Assembly: GCA_025929805.1 (NCBI GenBank)
Contig: JAICPP010000200.1
Location: forward strand, 1-5,632
Direction: 5' to 3'
DNA from: Gemmatimonadales bacterium
GTDB taxonomy: Bacteria > Gemmatimonadota > Gemmatimonadetes > Gemmatimonadales > GWC2-71-9
DNA: 5,632 bases
Below, piece by piece: positions 1 to 5,224 of the stretch. Made by a program: the position numbers and the translations under genes. Position 1 is the stretch's first letter; each line of letters starts with the position of its first letter. The notes under the pieces are model-generated. The model was given only the letters and a program-made list of their open reading frames with translations. It was not told the DNA's origin and ran no database searches.

Positions 1-461
1 TCCTTCTCCCACACCACCTTGCCGGTTTTCCCATCGAGCGCCACCAGTCGGGCATCGAGCGTCCCCATGTACACGTGGGGACCGTGGATCGCCACACCCC
101 GGTTGTTCGGGCCGCAACAATAGATCGTGGTACCAAGCTTGTGCTCGTAGCGCCACAGCTCCTTGTGGCTGTTCAGGTCGTACGCCATGGCCGTGTTGTA
201 CGGAGTGGTCACGTACATCACCCCATTGGTGACGATGGGCGTGTTCTCGAACGAGCCGAGCCTGGCGATCCCGGTCTGGAATATCATGCGCGGGACCATC
301 TGGGCCACATTCGAGGTGGTGATCGACTTCAGCGGCGAATAGCGCTGATTCCAGTCATTGCCACCATAGGTGGTCCAATCACCGGTTCCTTGAGCGGCGA
401 GAGGCCGCCCGGCAACGGCGATGAGCACAAGAGCCACGCACCAACGAGCACTGGTCCGCAT
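1..461 (-). CDS. PQQ-dependent alcohol dehydrogenase (quinoprotein), N-terminal part, cut by window edge
   Basis: This is a periplasmic quinoprotein that oxidises an alcohol or aldose with pyrroloquinoline quinone and passes electrons to a cytochrome c or copper protein. Translation from ATG at 461 runs open to base 3 (153 codons) and continues outside the window. Residues 1-23 form a signal peptide (MRTSAR charged start, hydrophobic core, likely cut after LAA). Residues 32-44 (YGGNDWNQRYSPL) are the typical N-terminal motif of methanol/ethanol-type PQQ dehydrogenases. FENTP (71-75) carries the Glu that contacts PQQ in the family. YCCGPNNRGVA (114-124) contains the adjacent Cys115-Cys116 pair that forms the vicinal disulfide over PQQ, followed by the conserved Arg121. 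LDARLVALDGKTGKVVW (135-151) is a propeller-blade tryptophan-docking repeat. The start is set by GAGGAG seven bases upstream. The substrate cannot be told, because the metal-binding and C-terminal parts, including any cytochrome domain, lie outside. Confidence 0.93.
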   Translation of the reverse strand, partial: MRTSARWCVALVLIAVAGRPLAAQGTGDWTTYGGNDWNQRYSPLKSITTSNVAQMVPRMIFQTGIARLGSFENTPIVTNGVMYVTTPYNTAMAYDLNSHKELWRYEHKLGTTIYCCGPNNRGVAIHGPHVYMGTLDARLVALDGKTGKVVWEK

Positions 462-468
462 GGTTACG

Positions 469-474
469 CTCCTC
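469..474 (-). promoter_or_regulatory. Ribosome binding site of the PQQ dehydrogenase gene
   Basis: GAGGAG read on the minus strand, seven bases before the ATG at 461. It is a strong Shine-Dalgarno match and fixes the start of a gene whose 3' end is outside the window. Confidence 0.8.
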
Positions 475-555
475 AGGGGCAGGGTCTGACACGCTCGGCC
501 GTGCCGATAAGCGGCAGGCCAGGGCCTGATTTTGCTCACCGATAGGCCCGGCTCG

Positions 556-567
556 GTTGCTTGCAAC
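556..567. repeat. Small perfect inverted repeat GTTGC-TT-GCAAC
   Basis: Five-base arms around a TT centre. Its right side, GCTTGCAACA, shares GCTTGCA with the larger palindrome at 762-777. It lies 95 bases upstream of the dehydrogenase start and could be a second binding site for the same regulator, or chance. Confidence 0.35.
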
Positions 568-736
568 AGAGTTCCAATCGCGTGGTCATGACAGCGGCGC
601 GGGGGCCGCAAAGGGCAAGTGCCCGACGCATAGCGGCGATGATTTTCGGGGGCTGTAAGTATTTACCGGGTTACAATCTGACTAGGTCGCCGGTGGCGTC
701 AAGTCCCGAAATGTCAGGGAGGCAGGCACTTAGGTG

Positions 737-745
737 TGGAATAAT
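737..745 (+). promoter_or_regulatory. Possible extended -10 promoter element
   Basis: TGG followed by AATAAT resembles the extended -10 form TGnTATAAT (five of six bases in the hexamer). No good -35 lies 16-18 bases upstream. If it were used, transcription would start near 752, about ten bases before the palindrome at 762-777 and about 270 bases before the cupredoxin start. This is weak evidence in a non-model lineage. Confidence 0.2.
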
Positions 746-761
746 GATGCAAGTTTATGAA

Positions 762-777
762 GTGCAACCGCTTGCAC
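762..777. promoter_or_regulatory. LacI-family type operator palindrome
   Basis: GTGCAACCGCTTGCAC has six-base arms that are perfect inverted repeats around CCGC, with the CpG at the exact centre. The inner 14 bases fit TGCAAnCGnTTGCA, the shape of LacI/GalR-family operators such as those of PurR and CytR relatives. It sits in the non-coding region between the divergent dehydrogenase and cupredoxin genes, so it could repress either or both. On the minus strand its TTGCAC arm could also serve as a -35 element for transcription toward the dehydrogenase, but the matching -10 is poor. No LacI-type regulator gene is present in the window. Confidence 0.5.
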
Positions 778-1010
778 CATGGGCGAGGCCGTCACTGACA
801 GCAGAGCGCTTTAGGGTGACGCACCGTTGCCAGGACACACCCGGAGATCTGGCTCACTGCCGATGCCGTACTACCCAGGTGATATCGGACGCTCGCAACT
901 ATATCCATCCCAAGTAAAGATTATTCAGCCCCTGGCCCCTGGCGCGGCGTCGCCGGAACCATCTCGATTAGGTTACTCCGAGTGAGCTTTTCATGTCGGA
1001 ACCAGTGCGT

Positions 1011-1014
1011 GGAG
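1011..1014 (+). promoter_or_regulatory. Ribosome binding site deciding the cupredoxin start
   Basis: GGAG five bases before the ATG at 1020. The earlier in-frame ATG at 993 has no comparable site, so this supports the shorter, signal-peptide-first protein. Confidence 0.6.
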
Positions 1015-1019
1015 TGCAA

Positions 1020-1622
1020 ATGATTCGCTTGATCGGCCTGCCGCTCCTCATCGCAGGCCTGGCTACCTCCGGCGCATGTGCCGGGCGTGCTCAAAGCGCC
1101 CCGGACCAACCTGCAGCTACCACCGAAAGAACGCCGCCAGATTCCGCCCGAACGGCGTCACCACCTGCATCCGGCCCGATCACCTGGCTCACGTCCGATA
1201 GCGCCACCCGGACCGCAAAGCTGACGCTCGAAGTAACCCGTCCTGCAGGGGCGCCCTCAGCACTCTTAAACGGATATCGAGCCGGTGAGGCACAGGCCGT
1301 GGTGCCGTTCGGCTGGACGGTCAGATGGAATTGGCGCAATACCGACGCCGCCTCTCCCCACAGTCTTGTCGTCATGGTGCAGCGAGAGAAGATCCCGCTG
1401 GAGGGAGGCAGCCCTGCCTTCAGCAATGCAATGACCAGAGCGGTTACCGCCGGGCTGCCTGCGGGCCAAACGGATCAGACCACGTTCCAGGCAGAGGAAG
1501 CGGGATGGTACTGGATGCTGTGCGGCGTCCCCGAACATGCGCTGGCCGGCGAGTGGATCGAATTACAGGTGAGCCGGGAAGCTCAAATGGCCAGTGTAGT
1601 CATCAAGAAAAGAGGTTCCTGA
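1020..1622 (+). CDS. Exported sulfocyanin-like cupredoxin with Glu at the axial ligand position
   Basis: A predicted periplasmic or membrane-anchored type 1 copper protein of 200 residues, probably an electron carrier. The start at 1020 is chosen because GGAG lies five bases upstream and the protein then opens with a clean signal sequence. An in-frame ATG at 993 would put nine polar residues before it. Residues 1-24 are the signal. Cys20 follows SGA, a poor lipobox, so both lipoprotein and soluble forms are possible. Residues 26-53 are a Pro/Ala/Ser/Thr-rich linker and about 65-185 the cupredoxin fold. Expected ligands are His114 (SPHSLVV), Cys168 and His173 in CGVPEHALAGEW. This motif matches the sulfocyanin pattern CxVPGHAxxGMW, but the axial Met is replaced by Glu178 (GAG at 1551-1553) and the Gly before His by Glu172. 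It is divergent from a PQQ dehydrogenase and convergent with thiO, with seven bases between stop codons. Confidence 0.82.
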   Translation: MIRLIGLPLLIAGLATSGACAGRAQSAPDQPAATTERTPPDSARTASPPASGPITWLTSDSATRTAKLTLEVTRPAGAPSALLNGYRAGEAQAVVPFGWTVRWNWRNTDAASPHSLVVMVQREKIPLEGGSPAFSNAMTRAVTAGLPAGQTDQTTFQAEEAGWYWMLCGVPEHALAGEWIELQVSREAQMASVVIKKRGS

Positions 1623-1629
1623 GGGTGCT

Positions 1630-2730
1630 CTAGACAAAACGGTCCGGCGCAAACCGCTGGAGGTCATGGGAGGGGGGCTCGCCGTTCATCAGTTGGGCGA
1701 TGAGCACTCCCGTGAGTCCGGCGAGCAGAATTCCATTTCTCCCGTGACCGGTGGCATACCACAAGCCGCGCAGTTTGGGTTCCTCGCCGATAATCGGCAG
1801 GCCGTCGGGCGTGACCGGACGCAGACCGGCCCAGCTCCGCCGCATCTTGGCCCTCACCAGTGCGGGACACAGCGCCATCGTGTTCGAGAATATCTTGGCC
1901 AGCCCGGCCGGGGTGACCTCCGCGTTGAATCCCACGTACTCCATAGTGGATCCCAGTACCGCCTCATTGCCACGAGCCAAGAGGTAGCAATCCTTGTTGT
2001 AGACGATGGCCCGCCCAATTCCTTCAGGCCACGGCAGAGCCGCCATTTGCCCCCGCACCGGCTGCACCGGTATGCGCCGGGGAAGACCCTCGAGCAGTCC
2101 GGTCCACGCACCCGCCGCGACCACGACCTCCGGCGCAGCATAGCTGTCACGCTCGCCCGTAACCCCGGCAGCCGCCGAACCAGCGGTCAGCACCGCAGTC
2201 GCCCGGTCCTGAAGCACGGTTGCGCCGCGCCGTTTGGCGTCGGCCAGCAGGGCATGCACCAGCCGATCGGGATCCAGTGCGCCATCGCGAGGCGCCCAGA
2301 GCGCTCCGGCAGCGGGTCCGAGCCAGGGCCACCGGTGTCTCAGCTCGTGTTCGTCCAGCCACTGGGTGGGATATCCCTGACGCTGCTGCCAGCCGACTGT
2401 GTTCTGAAGCGACGCAACTTCAGACTCATCGGTGGCCACACGCGCAATCCCCTCCTGCCATAGGCCGAGGTCGATCCCTGTCGCTTCCCGGAGAGCCGCA
2501 GCCAGGGGTTCGTAGTGGTCTCGCGCAGCCGTCCCCAAGTCAAACAGGGGGTCGTTGCGCTCGCCTTCGATGTGTGGGGCAAGCATCCCGCCCGCGGCGC
2601 GCCAGGCCTGTCCCATCTCACTGCCGGTCTCGATGACCAGAACCTTTCGGCCGGTACGGGCGAGCTCCCGAGCACAGGCGGCCCCGATCGCTCCGCCGCC
2701 GACGATTACGACGTCCAAGTCGGGAGGCAC
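1630..2730 (-). CDS. thiO: Glycine oxidase ThiO (FAD-dependent)
   Basis: A cytoplasmic flavoenzyme that oxidises glycine with O2 to the imine (dehydroglycine), which ThiG uses to build the thiazole ring of thiamin. The 366 residues are the usual family length. GGGAIG (11-16) is the FAD dinucleotide-binding loop, with acidic Glu34 ending the second strand (VLVIET). AAGGMLAPH (45-53) follows as in ThiO. VVVAAGAW is the second flavin contact and PVRGQM the strand leading to the substrate domain. SWAGLRPVTPDGLPIIG and GHGRNGILLAGLTG closely resemble the C-terminal motifs of Bacillus ThiO. Arg304 and Arg331 match the two arginines there that hold the glycine carboxylate and shape the active site. 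The start is GTG with only a weak upstream purine run; a TTG four codons later is an alternative. No other thiamin genes are in the window. A related D-amino-acid oxidase activity is the main alternative. Confidence 0.88.
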   Translation of the reverse strand: MPPDLDVVIVGGGAIGAACARELARTGRKVLVIETGSEMGQAWRAAGGMLAPHIEGERNDPLFDLGTAARDHYEPLAAALREATGIDLGLWQEGIARVATDESEVASLQNTVGWQQRQGYPTQWLDEHELRHRWPWLGPAAGALWAPRDGALDPDRLVHALLADAKRRGATVLQDRATAVLTAGSAAAGVTGERDSYAAPEVVVAAGAWTGLLEGLPRRIPVQPVRGQMAALPWPEGIGRAIVYNKDCYLLARGNEAVLGSTMEYVGFNAEVTPAGLAKIFSNTMALCPALVRAKMRRSWAGLRPVTPDGLPIIGEEPKLRGLWYATGHGRNGILLAGLTGVLIAQLMNGEPPSHDLQRFAPDRFV

Positions 2731-2799
2731 TCAGTCCAGTGAAACTATTTGAAACGTCGGCCGTACTGCCCGGTGACTCGCTCTGAGAGGGCAGCTGAC
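2731..2799. other. Short divergent spacer between thiO and the small membrane-protein gene
   Basis: The 69 bases between the two start codons must hold the promoters of both genes if neither is read from further away. TTGAAA at 2749-2754 could be a plus-strand -35, but no matching -10 follows at the right distance. No clear operator was seen. Confidence 0.3.
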
Positions 2800-3009
2800 A
2801 TGATTCGGAACCTGCTGGGATTCGCTCTGTTCGCAGTCGTTGCGATGTTCGCGCTCAAGCTTCTGTTTGGTCTGTTCGGTCTGGTGCTCGGATTGGTTGG
2901 AGCCGTGCTCTGGCTGGCTTTCCTCGGCTTCGTGATATACCTGGTGTTGAAGCTCTTTGCACCCGAGACGGCGGCGAGGATGAGGGAGATGATAGCGGGT
3001 ACCAGGTAA
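2800..3009 (+). CDS. Small hydrophobic membrane protein, unknown function
   Basis: I do not recognise this family. The start at ATG 2800 is preferred because GAGAGG lies nine bases upstream and the protein then begins MIRNLL directly before the hydrophobic stretch. A TTG at 2749 in the same frame would add 17 polar residues. The 69-residue product is hydrophobic from about 4 to 53, long enough for two membrane helices (about 4-22 and 25-50), with Lys20 and a run of small residues near the middle. Gly24, Gly27, Gly31 and Gly34 are spaced so that they could pack helices against each other. The C-terminal 16 residues (APETAARMREMIAGTR) are polar and mixed-charge, like a short amphipathic tail. 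It stands alone between thiO and a convergent operon. Holin, toxin or envelope stress roles are all possible and none is supported. Confidence 0.65.
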   Translation: MIRNLLGFALFAVVAMFALKLLFGLFGLVLGLVGAVLWLAFLGFVIYLVLKLFAPETAARMREMIAGTR

Positions 3010-3031
3010 TCGCCAAGTGCCACCCGCTAGA

Positions 3032-3046
3032 CTCCCGTCACGGGAG
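3032..3046. terminator. Hairpin between convergent genes, possible bidirectional terminator
   Basis: CTCCCG-TCA-CGGGAG is a perfect six-base-pair GC-rich stem with a three-base loop. It lies 22 bases after the stop of the small membrane-protein gene and 42 bases beyond the stop of the oppositely oriented NTF2-like gene. There is no real T-run on either side (only GATTGGTTCATT to the right), so a classical intrinsic terminator is uncertain. Confidence 0.42.
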
Positions 3047-3088
3047 GCGATTGGTTCATTCTGGCGACCGGCGACTGGCAGCTGGCTA

Positions 3089-3520
3089 CTACCTTGCCGT
3101 CGAGCTATGTGCCTGGACGATCCACCACCCCTGACGTCCCTGGGCCGGCGCCAGCACGAACGAGGCACGGCCCACCTGCGCCCTGTTCGAGCGTTCCGAA
3201 ACCCACCGGTACTCTACATCCCCCCAGGCGGCCGCACTGCGCACCTGTAGCTGGCTGTTGGTGACAGCAATCTCGCCATCACCGGACACCCCAGCGAATC
3301 GGGGCGGAGTGCGCCTGGCTCTCCCGTCGGCAATGGTGGTGGCATATGGCGCGTAGAGGGTATCGGCCGATTCACCGCGTCCGTCCAGCTCCAGCGCCGC
3401 TTCCAAGATCCGGCTTATCTCCACCTCGTTGCCGCCGCTGGCCAGCGTACGTGTCTCAGGAATTCTCCTTGCCGCGCAGGCAGCGGTAGCGGCCAGCAGA
3501 ACCAGGCTCAGCTTAAGCAC
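3089..3520 (-). CDS. Exported NTF2/SnoaL-like domain protein
   Basis: A 143-residue protein with a hydrophobic N-terminal signal (1-14) ending in TAAC. Cys15 could be a lipidation site, although the residue at -3 is Thr instead of Leu. The mature part has the order seen in NTF2-like (SnoaL_3/DUF4440) domains. A helical start (EISRILEAALELDGRGESADTLYAPYATTIADG, shown here as residues about 33-65) is followed by strands. The domain closes with GRASFVLAPAQGRQGWWIV and then QAHSS, which resembles the W-x-IVHxHSS ending common in SnoaL-like proteins. Such folds bind small ligands or act as accessory or enzyme domains, and the function here is unknown. The start is GTG at 3520, overlapping the preceding gene's stop by eight bases; GGAG lies ten bases upstream and GAAGG directly abuts the start. 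It is the last gene of the four-gene operon. Confidence 0.7.
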   Translation of the reverse strand: MLKLSLVLLAATAACAARRIPETRTLASGGNEVEISRILEAALELDGRGESADTLYAPYATTIADGRARRTPPRFAGVSGDGEIAVTNSQLQVRSAAAWGDVEYRWVSERSNRAQVGRASFVLAPAQGRQGWWIVQAHSSTAR

Positions 3521-4469
3521 CCTTCAGCTGCTCCAACACACCCCAGACCAGAAGTGGTATAAGAAGCTCGTGATGACCGGTCAGCAGATAACCGGTACCA
3601 CCCTCCCGGGTTGGTCGCTGCACCACGTTGAGCCGCGGCCGGTAATGCCGCTGCATGTCGAAGTCAGCTGCCGTGAAGTGCGTCGGTCGGCCTCTTGCCA
3701 GGTTCCGTGCGACTGTCAGCGCTTTGAGGAACACCTCAGGCATCATAACGGCGCTTCCCCAGTTCAACACTACGCCTCCCTGGTCCAGGTCCGGGATTGA
3801 CCCGGCCAGCCGGCGGAAGTCCTGCAGGCCGGTGCTGCCGATGGCAGATCCGTTGGCCGAGGGATGTTGATGGATGATCTCCGCTCCGATGGCCGGATGC
3901 ACCGTCACGGGAACTTCACGGTGGAAGGATGCGAGAAGAATGGAAGCATCTGAGCCTGGAAGCTGTCGTTTGGTGGCCAAGGCGTGCGCCAAACCTTCTC
4001 CCATGCCCAGGTTGGCTCCCGCAGCCGCGGCGATGGCGGCATTCATCTCTGCCCCGGTTTCCTCCGCCATGCCAAAGCTGCCGTCGGTAAGACCGCTCTC
4101 CACGTCCTCGCTGGTACCACCGAATGCCGCGAGCTCGAAATCGTGGATGGCGGCGGCGCCATTCAGGGCAACGTGGGTCACCACGCCCCGATCCAGCCAC
4201 GCCTTGATCAGCGGACCGAGTCCGACCTTGATGACATGACCCCCTAGCATGAGGATCACTCCCCGCTTGGCTTGGCGGGCCCGAACGATTGCATCGATAA
4301 CCAGACGGAGGTCCCGCGCGGCGAGGACGTCGGGCAAGCTGGCTAGGAATGCCGCGAAGGTGTGATCTCCGCTCGGCGGGGAGGCCAGGACCTGGGGATC
4401 GATCTTGTTCTGACGGCCGGCAATAGGCGCCGTCTTGACCCGGGTGAGGTCTGCCTCCCGGTAGCGCAC
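3513..4469 (-). CDS. Conserved protein resembling a divergent deoxyhypusine-synthase-fold enzyme
   Basis: The 318-residue product is predicted cytoplasmic, with no signal or membrane segment. LPDVLAARDLRLVIDAIVRAR (45-65) leads into VILMLGGHVIKVGLGPLI (71-88) and VVTHVALNGAAAIHDFELA (96-114). In order and spacing this recalls the deoxyhypusine synthase stretch with a glycine/serine NAD-binding loop followed by LVTTAGGVEEDL. Further conserved-looking blocks are TSEDVESGLTDGSFGMAEETG (119-139), PVTVHPAIGAEIIHQHP, GGVVLNWGSAVMMPEVFLKA (231-250) and DFDMQRHYRPRLNVVQRPT. The His- and Asp-rich loops suggest an enzyme. Where deoxyhypusine synthase has its catalytic lysine (GGGVVKHH), this protein reads LNWGSAVMMPE, so the classical reaction is unlikely. 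The start is GTG at 4469, two bases after the DUF3108 stop. The frame stays open upstream to 4664 but is low-complexity shadow sequence inside the neighbour gene. The fold assignment is my inference from motif similarity. Confidence 0.68.
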   Translation of the reverse strand: MRYREADLTRVKTAPIAGRQNKIDPQVLASPPSGDHTFAAFLASLPDVLAARDLRLVIDAIVRARQAKRGVILMLGGHVIKVGLGPLIKAWLDRGVVTHVALNGAAAIHDFELAAFGGTSEDVESGLTDGSFGMAEETGAEMNAAIAAAAGANLGMGEGLAHALATKRQLPGSDASILLASFHREVPVTVHPAIGAEIIHQHPSANGSAIGSTGLQDFRRLAGSIPDLDQGGVVLNWGSAVMMPEVFLKALTVARNLARGRPTHFTAADFDMQRHYRPRLNVVQRPTREGGTGYLLTGHHELLIPLLVWGVLEQLKGA

Positions 4470-4471
4470 GC

Positions 4472-5224
4472 TCAGCGGCTCATGGCCGATGCCGTGGTCC
4501 CCGGCAGGACCATGTCTCTGAGGCGGAGGGTAATGGTTCCAAAAGGAAACTTGGTGCGGATCTGCACTGGAAGCCGCCGGGCATCGTCGGTCAGCCAGAT
4601 GCGAGTGTCTGACCGCTTGGAGAAGAGACCTTTGGTGTCGATGACCGGGTGGAGCACCAGGCACTGAACCTTGCTGCCATCGGGCAGCTCCATCTTCTCC
4701 CGCTTGAGCACCTCGATGGTTACCGGGTTCTTGTCTTTGCGGAAGTAGCGATCGTAGGTGTACGTCTTGCCCACTTCCAGCGGGGTTACCCGTACAAAGT
4801 AGAAGAAGGAGGCATCGTCTAGCGGTTCGGACGGGGTGTCCCGGGTTGCGTCCTTGCCCTGCTCGCGGTAGAAGCCCGAATCGGGAAAGATCTCGTAGTG
4901 TCGCTTGGTCGCCTTGTCATTCTCGACAAAGTCCTGGACGAACCGGCGTGAGTTCAGGTCCGACGTTCCCAACCAGGATTCCAGAACGTCATCCAGGGAG
5001 TAGAACATCGTTTTTCCCTTCAGCCTGAACCTGAGCCGGAAACTCTCGACCCCCCGCACAGTGTCCAGCGCCGCCACCTCCAGCGTGCCGGAGCCCAGGG
5101 TCAGCATGCCCAGCTTGGCGGTGTAGGAAAGCTTCTCACCGACCGCAAAGGGGTATGCTGAGGGTTCCGGAGGTGGCGAAAGTGATTGGATGGCCAGTGC
5201 CATCATGATGCCCATGACGCTCAT
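4472..5224 (-). CDS. DUF3108 family envelope protein
   Basis: A protein of 250 residues. The N-terminus is moderately hydrophobic (MSVMGIMMALAIQSLS), consistent with a short signal peptide, although it lacks the usual positive charges. The mature part begins YPFAVGEKLSYTAKLGMLTLGSGTLEV, shown as residues 24-50, which is the characteristic opening of DUF3108 proteins (GExLxYxxxxGxxxxGxxxLxV). It continues with strands ending in FRLRFRLKG and a segment FVENDKATKRHYEIFPDS. Next comes DDASFFYFVRVTPLEVGKTY, the typical mid-domain motif, and the end is TRIWLTDDARRLPVQIRTKF (start of the final strand pair), also typical. The family is predicted to form a periplasmic beta-rich structure; its function is unproven. 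The start ATG overlaps the stop of the upstream glycosyltransferase gene as ATGA, and GGAGGT lies nine bases before it. Confidence 0.88.
   Translation of the reverse strand: MSVMGIMMALAIQSLSPPPEPSAYPFAVGEKLSYTAKLGMLTLGSGTLEVAALDTVRGVESFRLRFRLKGKTMFYSLDDVLESWLGTSDLNSRRFVQDFVENDKATKRHYEIFPDSGFYREQGKDATRDTPSEPLDDASFFYFVRVTPLEVGKTYTYDRYFRKDKNPVTIEVLKREKMELPDGSKVQCLVLHPVIDTKGLFSKRSDTRIWLTDDARRLPVQIRTKFPFGTITLRLRDMVLPGTTASAMSR

Larger units (their letters stand above)
462..1019. other. 558-base non-coding region between two divergent genes
   Basis: This region is shared upstream by the dehydrogenase gene (minus) and the cupredoxin gene (plus). An open frame at 561-917 has no domain, no ribosome binding site and an amino-acid mix rich in Arg, Ser and Cys, so I read it as non-coding. 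The stretch around 640-780 is clearly more AT-rich than the flanking genes, as expected for a promoter region. It holds the LacI-type palindrome at 762-777 and the smaller palindrome at 556-567. I saw no convincing -35/-10 pair. The best core element is TGGAATAAT at 737-745, which looks like an extended -10 on the plus strand without a good -35. No tRNA-like fold and no known riboswitch were recognised. Confidence 0.6.

Noticed and set aside
75..545. Plus-strand frame of 156 codons opposite the dehydrogenase gene
   Set aside because: It overlaps the minus-strand gene with clear PQQ-dehydrogenase motifs and a strong ribosome binding site; the plus-strand product has no recognisable feature.
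660..680. TACAAT at 672-677 as a plus-strand -10 box
   Set aside because: The sequence 16-18 bases upstream is GGGGGCTG-like and gives no -35; not strong enough to call a promoter.
561..917. Open frame of 118 codons in the plus strand
   Set aside because: No ribosome binding site, no domain, scattered Cys and Arg, and lower GC than the flanking genes; it covers the palindromes. Read as non-coding upstream region.
930..955. Tandem CCCCTGG and GC-rich symmetry in GCCCCTGGCCCCTGGCGCGG
   Set aside because: Only two short copies, with no stable stem followed by a T-run; taken as chance in GC-rich sequence.
1666..2463. Long plus-strand frame (265 codons) antisense to thiO
   Set aside because: Composition rich in Arg, Pro, Gly and Ser with no recognisable motif, lying opposite a gene with clear ThiO motifs; a shadow of high-GC coding sequence.
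3874..4239. Plus-strand frame of 121 codons opposite the deoxyhypusine-synthase-like gene
   Set aside because: Ala/Ser/Pro-rich shadow with no motif; the minus strand carries conserved-looking blocks here.
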